Shown: one piece after another, positions 1 through 8,208 of the stretch | Numbering within the stretch: the first letter of the stretch is position 1 | Layout of the letters: every line of letters starts with the position of its first letter | Source of the DNA: Phyllobacteriaceae bacterium UBA1940 | Lineage (GTDB): Bacteria > Pseudomonadota > Alphaproteobacteria > Rhizobiales > Rhizobiaceae | Assembly (NCBI GenBank): GCA_002336975.1 | Contig: DDFA01000113.1 | Location: 16,438-28,121 of the forward strand | DNA: 11,684 bases | Reading direction: 5' to 3' | Made by a program: the position numbers and the translations under genes | Notes under the pieces: generated by a model | Databases searched by the model: none | What the model was told of the DNA's origin: nothing | What the model saw: only the letters and a program-made list of their open reading frames with translations

Positions 1-2864
1 GCCGTCTCGGGAAGCGGCGGCAGCGGCGGATAGCTCGACCGTTGACGATCCGCCGGGCTTGCGTTCCCGGCCGCGGCGGCGTGGGGCGGATTGACGCGGT
101 AGGTCAGCGCCCCGGTTTCCGCGTTGCGCGCGGCATAGGGCGACGCGGCGAGACCGGCCTCGACAAGACTGTGCCAGATATCCGGCTTCGGGCTCATCCT
201 GCCGCGATAGCCGCACACCACCAGCCGTTCTTCCGCCCGGGTCATGCCGACATAGAGCAGCCGGCGATACTCGTCCTCGGCGGCGTCTCGGATGGTCCGG
301 CTGATCTGGCGGGTCACCGAATTGGCCAGCTCGACAGACGGCCGCCACAAGAATCCCTGGCCGTTCCACTGGCCGGTCGCCGACACGAACGGCATCAGCC
401 GCGGCACATGGTTTTCGTTCGAGGGGGAGGCGGCGCCATCGACCAGGAACACGACCGGCGCTTCCAGCCCCTTGGCGGCGTGCACGGTCATGATCCGCAC
501 CTCGTCGCGGGTCTGGTCGACCTCGCGCTTGACGTCGGGCGAGGCGCTTTCGAGCGTCGCCAGAAACGCTTCCAGCCCGGACTGTCCGGTCTGCTCCACC
601 GCGAGGGTGAAGTTCTGGAACTCGTCGAGGATTTCGCCCGCCGATGCGCCGAGGCGGGCGACCATGCGGCTGCGCACGCCGTCGCGCGCCAGCACGCCGC
701 CGTAGAATTCGAACACCGGCCGCCAGGCCGCTTCATTGGCCCAGCGGTCGAGGGTGGCGACGATCACCGCCGTCTCCTCGTCGTCCCGGGCGCGCCGACG
801 CAATTCGTCGAGCAGGCTGCCCCTGCGCTTCCACGCCAGGTCGAACAGCCGATCCTCGCTCACCGCGAAGACCGGGCTGCGCAGCAGCGCCGCCAGCGAC
901 AGGTCGTCGTTGGGCTGCATCGCGACGCGGCCGATGGCGATCAGGTCCTGGACCGCGATATGCCCGGTCAGGCTCAGCCGGTCGGCGCCGGCGACCGCGA
1001 TCAGCCTGTCCTTCAAGGCGCGGGTCAGCGCGTGGATGAAACGGTCGCGCTTGCGCACAAGCACCAGCACGTCGCCCGGCCGCATCCGGCGCGGCGGGCC
1101 TTCCTTCTGGCCGATGGTTTCGTGCGCCTTGAGCCAGCCATGGATCGTGTCGGCGATGCGCTCCGCCAGCAGCACCGCCGGCGCCGAGGCGTGATCGATC
1201 GCATCCGCCCAGTCGTCGGGCTCCTCGACCTGGGTCGGTTCGATCAGCGGCCACAATTCCACCTGGCCGGCCGACACGGCGCGAACCGTCGGATGTTCGA
1301 TCGGCTCCGGATCGCCGGTCAGGCCCTTGGCCGCGGCTTCGGACCCGAACACCAGGTCGACCGCCGACAGCACGTCCAGCGTCGAGCGGAACGAATGCTG
1401 CAGCCTGACGTCCTCGAAGCTGCCCTCGGCGTCGCGCACCTGCTTCTTGAAGGCCTGTCCGCTCATCCTGAACGAGCGCGGATCGGCGCCCTGGAACGAA
1501 TAGATCGACTGTTTCTCGTCGCCGACGGCAAAGATGGTGCGATTGATCTCGCCGCGCGCGCCCGAGCCGACGAAGAACTCGGCGGCCAGCCTGCCGACGA
1601 CGTCCCATTGCAACGGGCTGGTGTCCTGCGCCTCGTCGACCAGGATATGATCGACGCCGCGGTCGAGCTTGAAGGCGACCCACGGACCGACGTCCGGCCG
1701 CGCCAGCAACCGCACGGTGCGGGCGATCAGGTCGTTGAAGTCGAGCAGGCCGCGCGCCGCCTTCAGGTGCTCGTAGCGGGCGATGAGAATGTCGGCCAGG
1801 GTCAGCGCGGCGCGCGTTGCGTCCAGCATTCCGAGCAGGGCGACCCTGTCGGCGGCGCGCGTGACATCCATCGCGTAGCGTTCGAACTCGTCCTCAAAGC
1901 CGGGAAAGCGTTCGGCGACGCCCTTGGCCATGATCTGTTTCGTCGGCCGGGCGATCGGGTTCTTGTCGCCATCGAGTTTGACAAACAGACCGTGCAGGAA
2001 CCTCAGCCGGGCGAGCGGGTCCTTCAGCCTGGCAGCGTGGGCGAGGCTGTCGGCGAACCTTCCGGCGGCGAGCTTGCCGGCGACGGCCGCCGCGTCGCCG
2101 ATCTGTTGCGCCAGAGCGGCGGTGAAATAGCTGTCGGGCCAGCAGGCCTGCGCGAATTGAGCAGGGTCGTCGGCCGGGTCGAAGCCGAACTCGGCGTAGA
2201 GCGGCCCGTAGTCGACGCCGGCCTCGGAGATGAACCGCTTCAGCGCGTCGCGCTTGCCGACAATTTCGCCGAGCAGCACGTCGAGCCCGTTTTCGCCGGC
2301 GAGCGCAATGATCTGGTCCAGCGCGCCGGTCAGCTCCGGATGATCGCCCGTCGCCACGCCGGCCAGCATGTCGCGCCGCGCCTCGGCGACCAGCGCCTGC
2401 TCCATCTGGCCGTCGAGCATCTCGAAGTGGCCGGCGATGTTGGCCTCGAGCGGAAACTGATGCAGCACCGCCTCGCAAAAGGCGTGGATGGTCTGGATCT
2501 TGAGCCCGCCGGGCGTTTCGAGCGCGCGGGCAAACAGACGCCTGGCCCGCGCCAGCCGCGCCCGGTCAGGCGGCTCGCCGTCGATGGCCTCGATCTCGGC
2601 CGACAGCTTGTCGTCACTCGCCACCGACCAGGCGGCGAGATTCTTGAAGACGCGGTTCGACATGTTGGCCGCCGCCGCCTTGGTGTAGGTCAGGCACAGG
2701 ATGCGCGACGGATCGACGTCGTCGAGCAACAGCCGGATGACGCGTTGCGCCAGCACGTGGGTCTTGCCCGAGCCGGCATTCGCCGACACCCAGGCGGAGT
2801 TCTTCGGGTCGGACGCCCTTGCCTGGCTGGCGCGGGTTTCGGGCGGGATGACGCGGTCGCTCAT
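1..2864 (-). CDS. addA: Double-strand break repair helicase AddA (C-terminal end beyond window)
   Basis: This is the UvrD/RecB-type superfamily 1 helicase subunit of AddAB, which unwinds and resects double-strand ends for RecA loading in the cytoplasm. My reading gives an ATG at 2864 (MSDRVIPPET...) and an open frame to the window edge, about 954 residues. Visible motifs are Walker A NAGSGKT (28-35), the Walker B type VDEAQD (D410, E411), GDEKQSIYSFQGAD (about 447-460), QHSFRS, the motif V region VRIMTVHAAKGLE (H795), and motif VI YVGMTRAEER (R876). Family members are about 1150-1190 residues, so roughly the last 200 are missing, including the expected C-terminal RecB-like nuclease domain. 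Its start codon overlaps the addB stop as ATGA (2864-2861), which implies translational coupling to its partner subunit. No frameshift was seen. Family assignment is very secure; the nuclease domain is inferred, not seen. Confidence 0.95.
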   Translation of the reverse strand, partial: MSDRVIPPETRASQARASDPKNSAWVSANAGSGKTHVLAQRVIRLLLDDVDPSRILCLTYTKAAAANMSNRVFKNLAAWSVASDDKLSAEIEAIDGEPPDRARLARARRLFARALETPGGLKIQTIHAFCEAVLHQFPLEANIAGHFEMLDGQMEQALVAEARRDMLAGVATGDHPELTGALDQIIALAGENGLDVLLGEIVGKRDALKRFISEAGVDYGPLYAEFGFDPADDPAQFAQACWPDSYFTAALAQQIGDAAAVAGKLAAGRFADSLAHAARLKDPLARLRFLHGLFVKLDGDKNPIARPTKQIMAKGVAERFPGFEDEFERYAMDVTRAADRVALLGMLDATRAALTLADILIARYEHLKAARGLLDFNDLIARTVRLLARPDVGPWVAFKLDRGVDHILVDEAQDTSPLQWDVVGRLAAEFFVGSGARGEINRTIFAVGDEKQSIYSFQGADPRSFRMSGQAFKKQVRDAEGSFEDVRLQHSFRSTLDVLSAVDLVFGSEAAAKGLTGDPEPIEHPTVRAVSAGQVELWPLIEPTQVEEPDDWADAIDHASAPAVLLAERIADTIHGWLKAHETIGQKEGPPRRMRPGDVLVLVRKRDRFIHALTRALKDRLIAVAGADRLSLTGHIAVQDLIAIGRVAMQPNDDLSLAALLRSPVFAVSEDRLFDLAWKRRGSLLDELRRRARDDEETAVIVATLDRWANEAAWRPVFEFYGGVLARDGVRSRMVARLGASAGEILDEFQNFTLAVEQTGQSGLEAFLATLESASPDVKREVDQTRDEVRIMTVHAAKGLEAPVVFLVDGAASPSNENHVPRLMPFVSATGQWNGQGFLWRPSVELANSVTRQISRTIRDAAEDEYRRLLYVGMTRAEERLVVCGYRGRMSPKPDIWHSLVEAGLAASPYAARNAETGALTYRVNPPHAAAAGNASPADRQRSSYPPLPPLPET

Positions 2865-5800
2865 TCGCCGCCCTCGCCGCCGTCCTGCTCCGGCCCTGCC
2901 GACCATTCCAGCACCCGCGCCAGGTGATCGTAGTCGCCACTGGTGTCGCCCTCGCGAAACGGCAGCGAGCGCGAGGGATAGCCGCGCGCCGGATCGTTGT
3001 AGAGCGTCAGCAGCTTTTCCAGCCGCGCCCAGGCCGTTTCCGACAGTTGCGACGCGGACCTTGTTTCCCGCTTGAACTCGAGGATCGATTCCTCGTCGAC
3101 ATCGCCCGACGCGCGCAGCCGCACATAGGCCAGATCGGCCGGCGTCAGCTCGCCGAGTTCAGGGATCGCCCCGCGCGCCAGCAACGCGCCCTCGAGCGGC
3201 AACTGCGGCGCGATCAGCGTATGGGCCTGGCCCTTGGACGGGCTGGAGCCGGTCTTGTAGTCGAGAATGTCAACCAGTCCGGAGGGCCGCAGGTCGAGCC
3301 TGTCGGCGCGGCCGCCGAGCGTCACCCCGGTTTCGCCAATGGCGGTGGCGGCCAGAACCGCCTCGGAGATCGAGCGCAGTTTTCCGGCACGCTTGTCGAC
3401 CTCCCATGCAAGCAGGTTCGGCGCCATCAGCCTGAAGCGCGGCCACCACACCGCATCGACGTCGGGCGGCAGTTCCTCCTCGTCGAAGCGACGGCGCGCG
3501 ATCGCCAGCAACCGGTCCAGCGCATCGTCGCCGGCGGGGTCGACGCCGGCCTCGGTGAAGCGGTGCAGGACGTCATGGAACAGCGTGCCACGCTCGGACG
3601 CGCCGGGATCGCGCAGCAATTCGTCGAGCGCCTCCAGCCGCAGGATCTTGCGGGCGTAGATCGCGTAGGGGTCGCGCCGCAGCGTCTCGATCTGGGTTAC
3701 CGAAAAATGCCTCGGCCGCGCTTCCAGCGGCGGCGCGGGATCGGGCTTCTTCTCCGAGGGCACGTCAACCGGATCGTCGCCGGCGTAGTGCCGCGCCGCC
3801 AGGAGCAGATCGTCGCCGCGAAGCCGCATCGCCCCGGACAGCTCGTCGCCGACAAAGGCGGTCAGCCGCTGAAGCCATCTCGCCGGCACCGACGGCGCGT
3901 CGGCGCTGCGCAGCGAACGGGAGAGGATGACGCGCTCGCCGCCCAGCGCCATGACGATGTCGTGCGCGGCCTGGCCGATGCGGCGCTCCGGCGGGTCGAG
4001 GTCGAGATCGGTGCGCATCAGCCGCGACATGAAACCGCCCGGGTCGGTGCGGCCCGGCCACGAACCCTCGTTCAGGCCGCCGCAGACGATCAGGTCGACA
4101 TGCTGCAGGCGCGCTTCCAGCGCCCCCCAGATCGACACCGCGCCGTCCGGCGCATGGCGCGGCTTGACGGTTTCGCCGGCGATCAGCGCGGTCAGCACGT
4201 CGGGCCATTCGGCCGCCGCCACCGCCAGGCCGGAACCGGCTCCGACCAGGCTGCGCAGCACGCCGGCCAGCTTGTCGCCGGCGTCGCTCCTGTAGAGCTG
4301 GCCAAGGCCGCCGCCGGCGTCGCGGCCGGCCGACTCCAGCGCCCCGGCGGTGGCGCGCGCCAGCTCCGGGACCGCGATCGCCTCGCGGCCACGCATTTCA
4401 GTCAACGGGGCCATCGCCCGTTCGATGCGCTCGCAGACCCGGCCGGCGGCTTCGACATCGGCGGGCTTGACCCGGTCGAGCCACCATGGCGTCCGGCCGT
4501 GGCGATCGCCGGACATGGCGCGGGCAAACAGTTCGGCGATTGCCGCGGCGTCGGGCCGGCCGACGCCGCCGCGCAATGCTGTGAGGTCGATCAGCTCCGC
4601 CGCCTTGCGCACCTCGTCCCGTTGCAGGCCGAGGCTGAGCAGCGGGTGCTTGAGCAGCGACATGATCGACACCGGGTCGCCGGGCCTCAGCGCCGCGGCG
4701 ACAAGCGCGGCCATCAAGGTCGCCGGCAGCGACGTCTCCAGCGGTGCGCCGCCGGAATCGTCGGCGGCGACGCCGAACCGCTGCAACTCGCTGGAGACGC
4801 GCCGCGCCAAAGTGCGGTCGGGCGTCACCAGCGCCGCGCGTTCGCCGGCCGCAGCCGCCTGCCGCAGGGCCAGCGCGATCGCCAGCGCCTCGTCGCGTTC
4901 GTTCGGCGCTTCCAGCAGGGTCACGCCGTCAAATGCGCCCGCTTCCCGCGCGGCGGTCGCCAGTTCCCGCTCTGCCGCCCACAGGTCGGTGGTCTCGGCT
5001 GGCCGCAGCGCCTCCGACACCACCGCCGAGCGGACCTTGAGCGGCAGGGCCTCGACGCCGAGTTCGTCGACGGCCTGGCGGGCGACGCAGATGGTCTGCA
5101 ATAGCCCGTGCAGGCCGTATTGCGGATGGCCGACGATCGACGGGGTCTTCTTCACCTCGCCGAGTTTTTGCCATGACGGTTCGTCCAGCCGCTTGTCGAG
5201 GCCGGGAAGCACCACCGCGCCGGCGGGCAGGCGGGCGATGGCGGCGAGCAGCCGCGCGGTCGCGGGGATCGAGCCGGTCGACCCGGCCGCGATGACCGGT
5301 CCTGCCGGCGGCTGGCGCTTCAGCCGGACGGTCTCGGCGTCGATCAGGCGGCTGCGATGCGCAGCCGGATTTGAACGGTTCAGCTCGGCCAGCACGTCGG
5401 GCCAGCGTTCGGTGACGATGCGCAGAAAGTCCAGCGTCACCTGCCACCAGCCGGCCAGATCGGCGTCGACCAGTCCGGTCAGCCCGGTCCAGTCGGCCTC
5501 GCGGGTTTCGACCTCGTCCATCAGGCCGGCGAGATCGCGCGCCAGCCAGATCGCCTCGGCCGGCGACGACGGGACGACCACCGGTTCGGAAAACATGCCG
5601 GCGATATGGGCCGGCAGCCGCCGCTTCCAGGCGTGCGCCAGCGGAGCCAGCATCAGCAGCCGCTCGCGGGCGTCGATCGGCGGCGCCATGTCGTCGAACG
5701 GCGGCGTCGCCTCCTCGAACCAGCCTGCGTCCTCGTCGAAGTCGCCGAGCGGCCTGATCACCGGCAGCAGCACGGCCTGCCCGCCGAGCTCAGCGGCGAA

Positions 5801-5986
5801 GACGGCGCGCAGTTCGCGCGCGGCGCGCCGCGTCGGCACGTAGATCGTCGCTTCCGCCAGCGCGATTGGATCGGCGCCGTAACGGCGACCCGGAACGAGG
5901 CGGCCATCGATCAGGGCGCGGGCCAGTTCCTTGAGGAAGGGAACGCCCGGTGGGATGGAATACACCCGCGGCGCGGATGCCGTCAT
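2861..5986 (-). CDS. addB: Double-strand break repair protein AddB
   Basis: This is the second subunit of the AddAB helicase-nuclease, 1041 residues from the ATG at 5986. The N-terminus (VYSIPPGVPFLKELARAL, residues about 7-24) is of the alphaproteobacterial AddB type and shows no Walker A GxxGxGKT motif. A central helicase-like core contains VDLIVCGGLNEGSWPGRTDP (around 630-645). A PD-(D/E)XK nuclease domain follows, starting near residue 760 (FSVTQIETLRRDPYAIYARK). It carries GTLFHDVLHRF (about 801), GGRADRLDL, the catalytic DYKTG (D909, K911) and QLPLEG. The Fe-S cysteines of Bacillus AddB appear absent: the usual LRCP position reads RRDP, and no cysteine triplet occurs near the C-terminus. 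The open frame continues upstream to 6328, but the ATG at 5986 forms an ATGA overlap with the upstream stop and matches the family N-terminus. It overlaps addA downstream in the same way. Confidence 0.95.
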   Translation of the reverse strand: MTASAPRVYSIPPGVPFLKELARALIDGRLVPGRRYGADPIALAEATIYVPTRRAARELRAVFAAELGGQAVLLPVIRPLGDFDEDAGWFEEATPPFDDMAPPIDARERLLMLAPLAHAWKRRLPAHIAGMFSEPVVVPSSPAEAIWLARDLAGLMDEVETREADWTGLTGLVDADLAGWWQVTLDFLRIVTERWPDVLAELNRSNPAAHRSRLIDAETVRLKRQPPAGPVIAAGSTGSIPATARLLAAIARLPAGAVVLPGLDKRLDEPSWQKLGEVKKTPSIVGHPQYGLHGLLQTICVARQAVDELGVEALPLKVRSAVVSEALRPAETTDLWAAERELATAAREAGAFDGVTLLEAPNERDEALAIALALRQAAAAGERAALVTPDRTLARRVSSELQRFGVAADDSGGAPLETSLPATLMAALVAAALRPGDPVSIMSLLKHPLLSLGLQRDEVRKAAELIDLTALRGGVGRPDAAAIAELFARAMSGDRHGRTPWWLDRVKPADVEAAGRVCERIERAMAPLTEMRGREAIAVPELARATAGALESAGRDAGGGLGQLYRSDAGDKLAGVLRSLVGAGSGLAVAAAEWPDVLTALIAGETVKPRHAPDGAVSIWGALEARLQHVDLIVCGGLNEGSWPGRTDPGGFMSRLMRTDLDLDPPERRIGQAAHDIVMALGGERVILSRSLRSADAPSVPARWLQRLTAFVGDELSGAMRLRGDDLLLAARHYAGDDPVDVPSEKKPDPAPPLEARPRHFSVTQIETLRRDPYAIYARKILRLEALDELLRDPGASERGTLFHDVLHRFTEAGVDPAGDDALDRLLAIARRRFDEEELPPDVDAVWWPRFRLMAPNLLAWEVDKRAGKLRSISEAVLAATAIGETGVTLGGRADRLDLRPSGLVDILDYKTGSSPSKGQAHTLIAPQLPLEGALLARGAIPELGELTPADLAYVRLRASGDVDEESILEFKRETRSASQLSETAWARLEKLLTLYNDPARGYPSRSLPFREGDTSGDYDHLARVLEWSAGPEQDGGEGGE

Positions 5987-6708
5987 CCGCCCGGACCCCG
6001 GGCGCGCCGCACCGCGGCCTCGGCGAGGGCGATGGCGTCGGGCGTGCCAACCGTGATCCACGATCCGTCGAGCACCATGCCGCAAAGACGACCCCGCGCC
6101 AGCGCGCGGTCGAACTGTCGGTTGAGCGAATGCGGCCCGGCCGGCGCGTCGGCGAAGACGCGCGGATGGACGATGGCCGCGCCGGCATAGATCAGGCTGC
6201 CGGGCGAACCTGCGGCGCGCTGAAGCCGGCGGTCCGGCGACATCAGGAAGTCGCCGCCGCCGGTGTGTCCCGTCGCCTGGTCCGGTCGCGCCAGCATCAG
6301 CAGAATATCCATGCTCTCGTCCGACCATTCAAGCGCCAGGCGGCGAAGATTGTCGTCGCCCGCATCGATCCAGAACGTATCGGCGTTGAGGATGTAGAAC
6401 GGGCCGCCGCCCAGCCTGGGCAAAGCGCGGACAATGCCGCCGCCGGAATCGAGCAATGCGTCCCGCTCGTCCGAAATCACGATATGAGGCGCGACGCGGC
6501 CGGCCAGATGCCGGATCAGCTGGTCCGGCAGGTAGTGGACATTGACGACCGCGTCGGCGACGCCGGCGGCCGCCAGCGCGTCCAGGCCCCAGTCGATCAG
6601 CGGCTTGCCGGCCACGGCGACCAGCGGCTTGGGCATGGTTTCGGTGATCGGGCGCATGCGCTTGCCCAGCCCCGCGGCGAGCACCATGGCGACGGTCGGC
6701 GCGCTCAT
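5983..6708 (-). CDS. murU: MurU-like sugar-1-phosphate nucleotidyltransferase (probable MurNAc-1-P uridylyltransferase)
   Basis: A 241-residue GT-A-fold nucleotidyltransferase. The N-terminal nucleotide-binding signature LAAGLGKRMRPITETMPKPL spans residues 10-29, and LNADTFW (D110) is the metal-binding acidic motif. The C-terminal part includes a GTPDAIALAEA segment. Length and motifs fit MurU, which converts MurNAc-alpha-1-phosphate and UTP to UDP-MurNAc in the peptidoglycan salvage route known from Pseudomonas putida and Caulobacter. Such proteins are often annotated generically as mannose-1-phosphate guanylyltransferase. The MurU call rests mainly on the adjacent AmgK-like kinase, whose product would be its substrate. 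The start ATG at 6708 overlaps the upstream stop as ATGA, and its own stop overlaps the addB start in the same way. A GAGGG lies about 4-5 bases upstream of the start. The enzyme class is certain; the exact sugar and nucleotide are inferred. Confidence 0.85.
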   Translation of the reverse strand: MSAPTVAMVLAAGLGKRMRPITETMPKPLVAVAGKPLIDWGLDALAAAGVADAVVNVHYLPDQLIRHLAGRVAPHIVISDERDALLDSGGGIVRALPRLGGGPFYILNADTFWIDAGDDNLRRLALEWSDESMDILLMLARPDQATGHTGGGDFLMSPDRRLQRAAGSPGSLIYAGAAIVHPRVFADAPAGPHSLNRQFDRALARGRLCGMVLDGSWITVGTPDAIALAEAAVRRARGPGG

Positions 6709-8207
6709 TGGCCCTCGCCGATCAAGCCGCGGTCGACATAGAAGGCGCGCACCTGCGCCAGCGCAGGATGCGCCAGCGCGCGCCCGACATAGTCGCGGAT
6801 GCGCGGCAGGTGCTTCAGATAGGACGGCTTGCCGTCGCGCATGTTCAACCTGACAAAAATGCCGAGGATCTTGGAGTTGCGCTGCGCCGCCATGATCGCA
6901 TAGGCCTCGTCGAACGCCGCCTCGTCAAAGCCGCCATGGGCGCGGCGCGCGGCGCGGTAGGCGTCGAGGATCTGCCGCTCCAGAGGCCGCGGGATCGTCA
7001 CGCGCGCATCCTGCGCCAGCGATGCGACGTCATAGGCCGACGGTCCCCACAATCCGTCCTGGAAGTCGATGATGCCGATGCGGTCCGTGCCGTTCAACGC
7101 GCCGCGCCAGATGATGTTGGGCGAGTGATAGTCGCGCAGCACCAGCGACTTTTCGGCGTGCTCAAGTCTCTCGAAGACACCCGCCCATGCGGCGCGATAC
7201 TCGGCCCGGTCACGATCGCTGGCGGGCCGCCCCATGACGCCGGGCATATACCAGTCGAGCACGAGCTCGGTCTCGATGGCGAGCGCCTCGCGGTCATAGG
7301 CCGGCAGGTGGTGCACCGCGCCCGGCGCCGCCTCCATGTCGCGCGCCCATGTCGCCCGGTGCATCGCGGCCAGCGTTTCGGCGGCGGCGGCGTAGCGCTC
7401 GGCGACCGGCTCGCCGTTCCGGTCGAGCACCGTCCCGATCCCCAGATGTTCGATCAGCAGCAGGCCCTGGTCGAGATCCTGCGCCTCGATGCGCGGCGCA
7501 CGGAAGCCATTGGCCAGCAGCGCCTTGTCGATGGCGACGAAGGCGACCACAGATTCGGCCAGATGCGCGATCTGGCTGTAGGGCTTGCCGTCGCGGATCG
7601 GCGGCCCGTCGGGCAGCCGCGGCGCGTTCATCAGGATGCGCACCGGGTCGGCGTCGACGGTCTCATAGGCGCGGGTGGACGCATCGCCGAGCAGGAAGGC
7701 GCGTTGCGCCTCCGGACGTCCGGCTTCGGCCAGGAACTTTCGGATCGCAAGGCTGCGCCTGATGCGCGCCATCACTGCGTCGGGACCGGAAATCTCGGCG
7801 CGGCGGCCGTCGCCGCGATGCGACAGTTCGATCGTCGCCGGATCGCCCGGTAGGCGGCCGGCGGCCCGGTCGGGCCATTCGACCAGTGTGACGCTCTGAT
7901 CCGCCTCGTCGAAAAGTCCCAGTTCCTCGACCTCGCCCGGATCGCCGATGCGATAAAGATCGAGATGCGCAACCGGAATGCGCGCCTGATAGGTCTGGAC
8001 CAGCGTGAAGGTCGGGCTCGGCACGTCGAGCCCGCCATCGCCGCTGATGGCGCGTATGAAGCCGCGCGCCAGTGTGGTCTTGCCGGCGCCAAGTTCGCCC
8101 TTGAGCAGCAGGACGTCGCCGGCGCGGGCGGCGGCGGCCAGGTCCGCGCCCAGCCTAGCCGTCGCGGCCTCGTCCGTCAGGTCGATGGTCAGTGCTGGCG
8201 ACGTCAT
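6705..8207 (-). CDS. Fusion protein: TsaE (t6A ATPase) + AmgK-like MurNAc/GlcNAc anomeric kinase
   Basis: A 500-residue two-domain cytoplasmic protein. Residues 1 to about 150 are TsaE, the ATPase of the TsaBDE complex that makes N6-threonylcarbamoyl-A37 in tRNAs. They show Walker A GELGAGKTT (37-45), VPSPTFTLVQTY (62-73), HLDLYR (81-86) and LVEWPDR (108-114). From about residue 160 an aminoglycoside-phosphotransferase-fold kinase follows: GDASTRAYETV, the catalytic loop LRDYHSPN (D359, N364) and the metal-binding IDFQD (D381). The kinase half resembles AmgK, which phosphorylates the anomeric position of MurNAc or GlcNAc, and the murU-like gene directly downstream supports this. The usual HRD or HxD histidine of the catalytic loop is leucine here. 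The ATG at 8207 lies one base after the upstream stop, with GGAG four bases before it. No stop or frameshift separates the domains, so this is a true fusion. TsaE is near certain; AmgK substrate specificity is inferred. Confidence 0.9.
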   Translation of the reverse strand: MTSPALTIDLTDEAATARLGADLAAAARAGDVLLLKGELGAGKTTLARGFIRAISGDGGLDVPSPTFTLVQTYQARIPVAHLDLYRIGDPGEVEELGLFDEADQSVTLVEWPDRAAGRLPGDPATIELSHRGDGRRAEISGPDAVMARIRRSLAIRKFLAEAGRPEAQRAFLLGDASTRAYETVDADPVRILMNAPRLPDGPPIRDGKPYSQIAHLAESVVAFVAIDKALLANGFRAPRIEAQDLDQGLLLIEHLGIGTVLDRNGEPVAERYAAAAETLAAMHRATWARDMEAAPGAVHHLPAYDREALAIETELVLDWYMPGVMGRPASDRDRAEYRAAWAGVFERLEHAEKSLVLRDYHSPNIIWRGALNGTDRIGIIDFQDGLWGPSAYDVASLAQDARVTIPRPLERQILDAYRAARRAHGGFDEAAFDEAYAIMAAQRNSKILGIFVRLNMRDGKPSYLKHLPRIRDYVGRALAHPALAQVRAFYVDRGLIGEGQ

Positions 8208-8208
8208 G

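Noticed and set aside
42..2927. 961-codon open frame on the plus strand
   Set aside because: It lies wholly antisense to addA, and its translation is low-complexity Arg/Gly/Ala-rich sequence with no recognisable motif. Long antisense frames are expected opposite GC-rich genes with strong third-position bias.
2924..5104. 726-codon open frame on the plus strand
   Set aside because: It is antisense to addB, has biased composition and no domain motif, while the minus strand carries clear AddB nuclease and core motifs.
5987..6328. Upstream extension of addB by 114 codons
   Set aside because: The extension overlaps murU in another frame and encodes Arg/Ala-rich sequence. The ATG at 5986 gives the standard AddB N-terminus and an ATGA junction.
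5983..6708. Mannose-1-phosphate guanylyltransferase reading of this gene
   Set aside because: The fold is compatible, but the directly coupled AmgK-like kinase and the short length favour MurU. I kept the alternative as a caveat.
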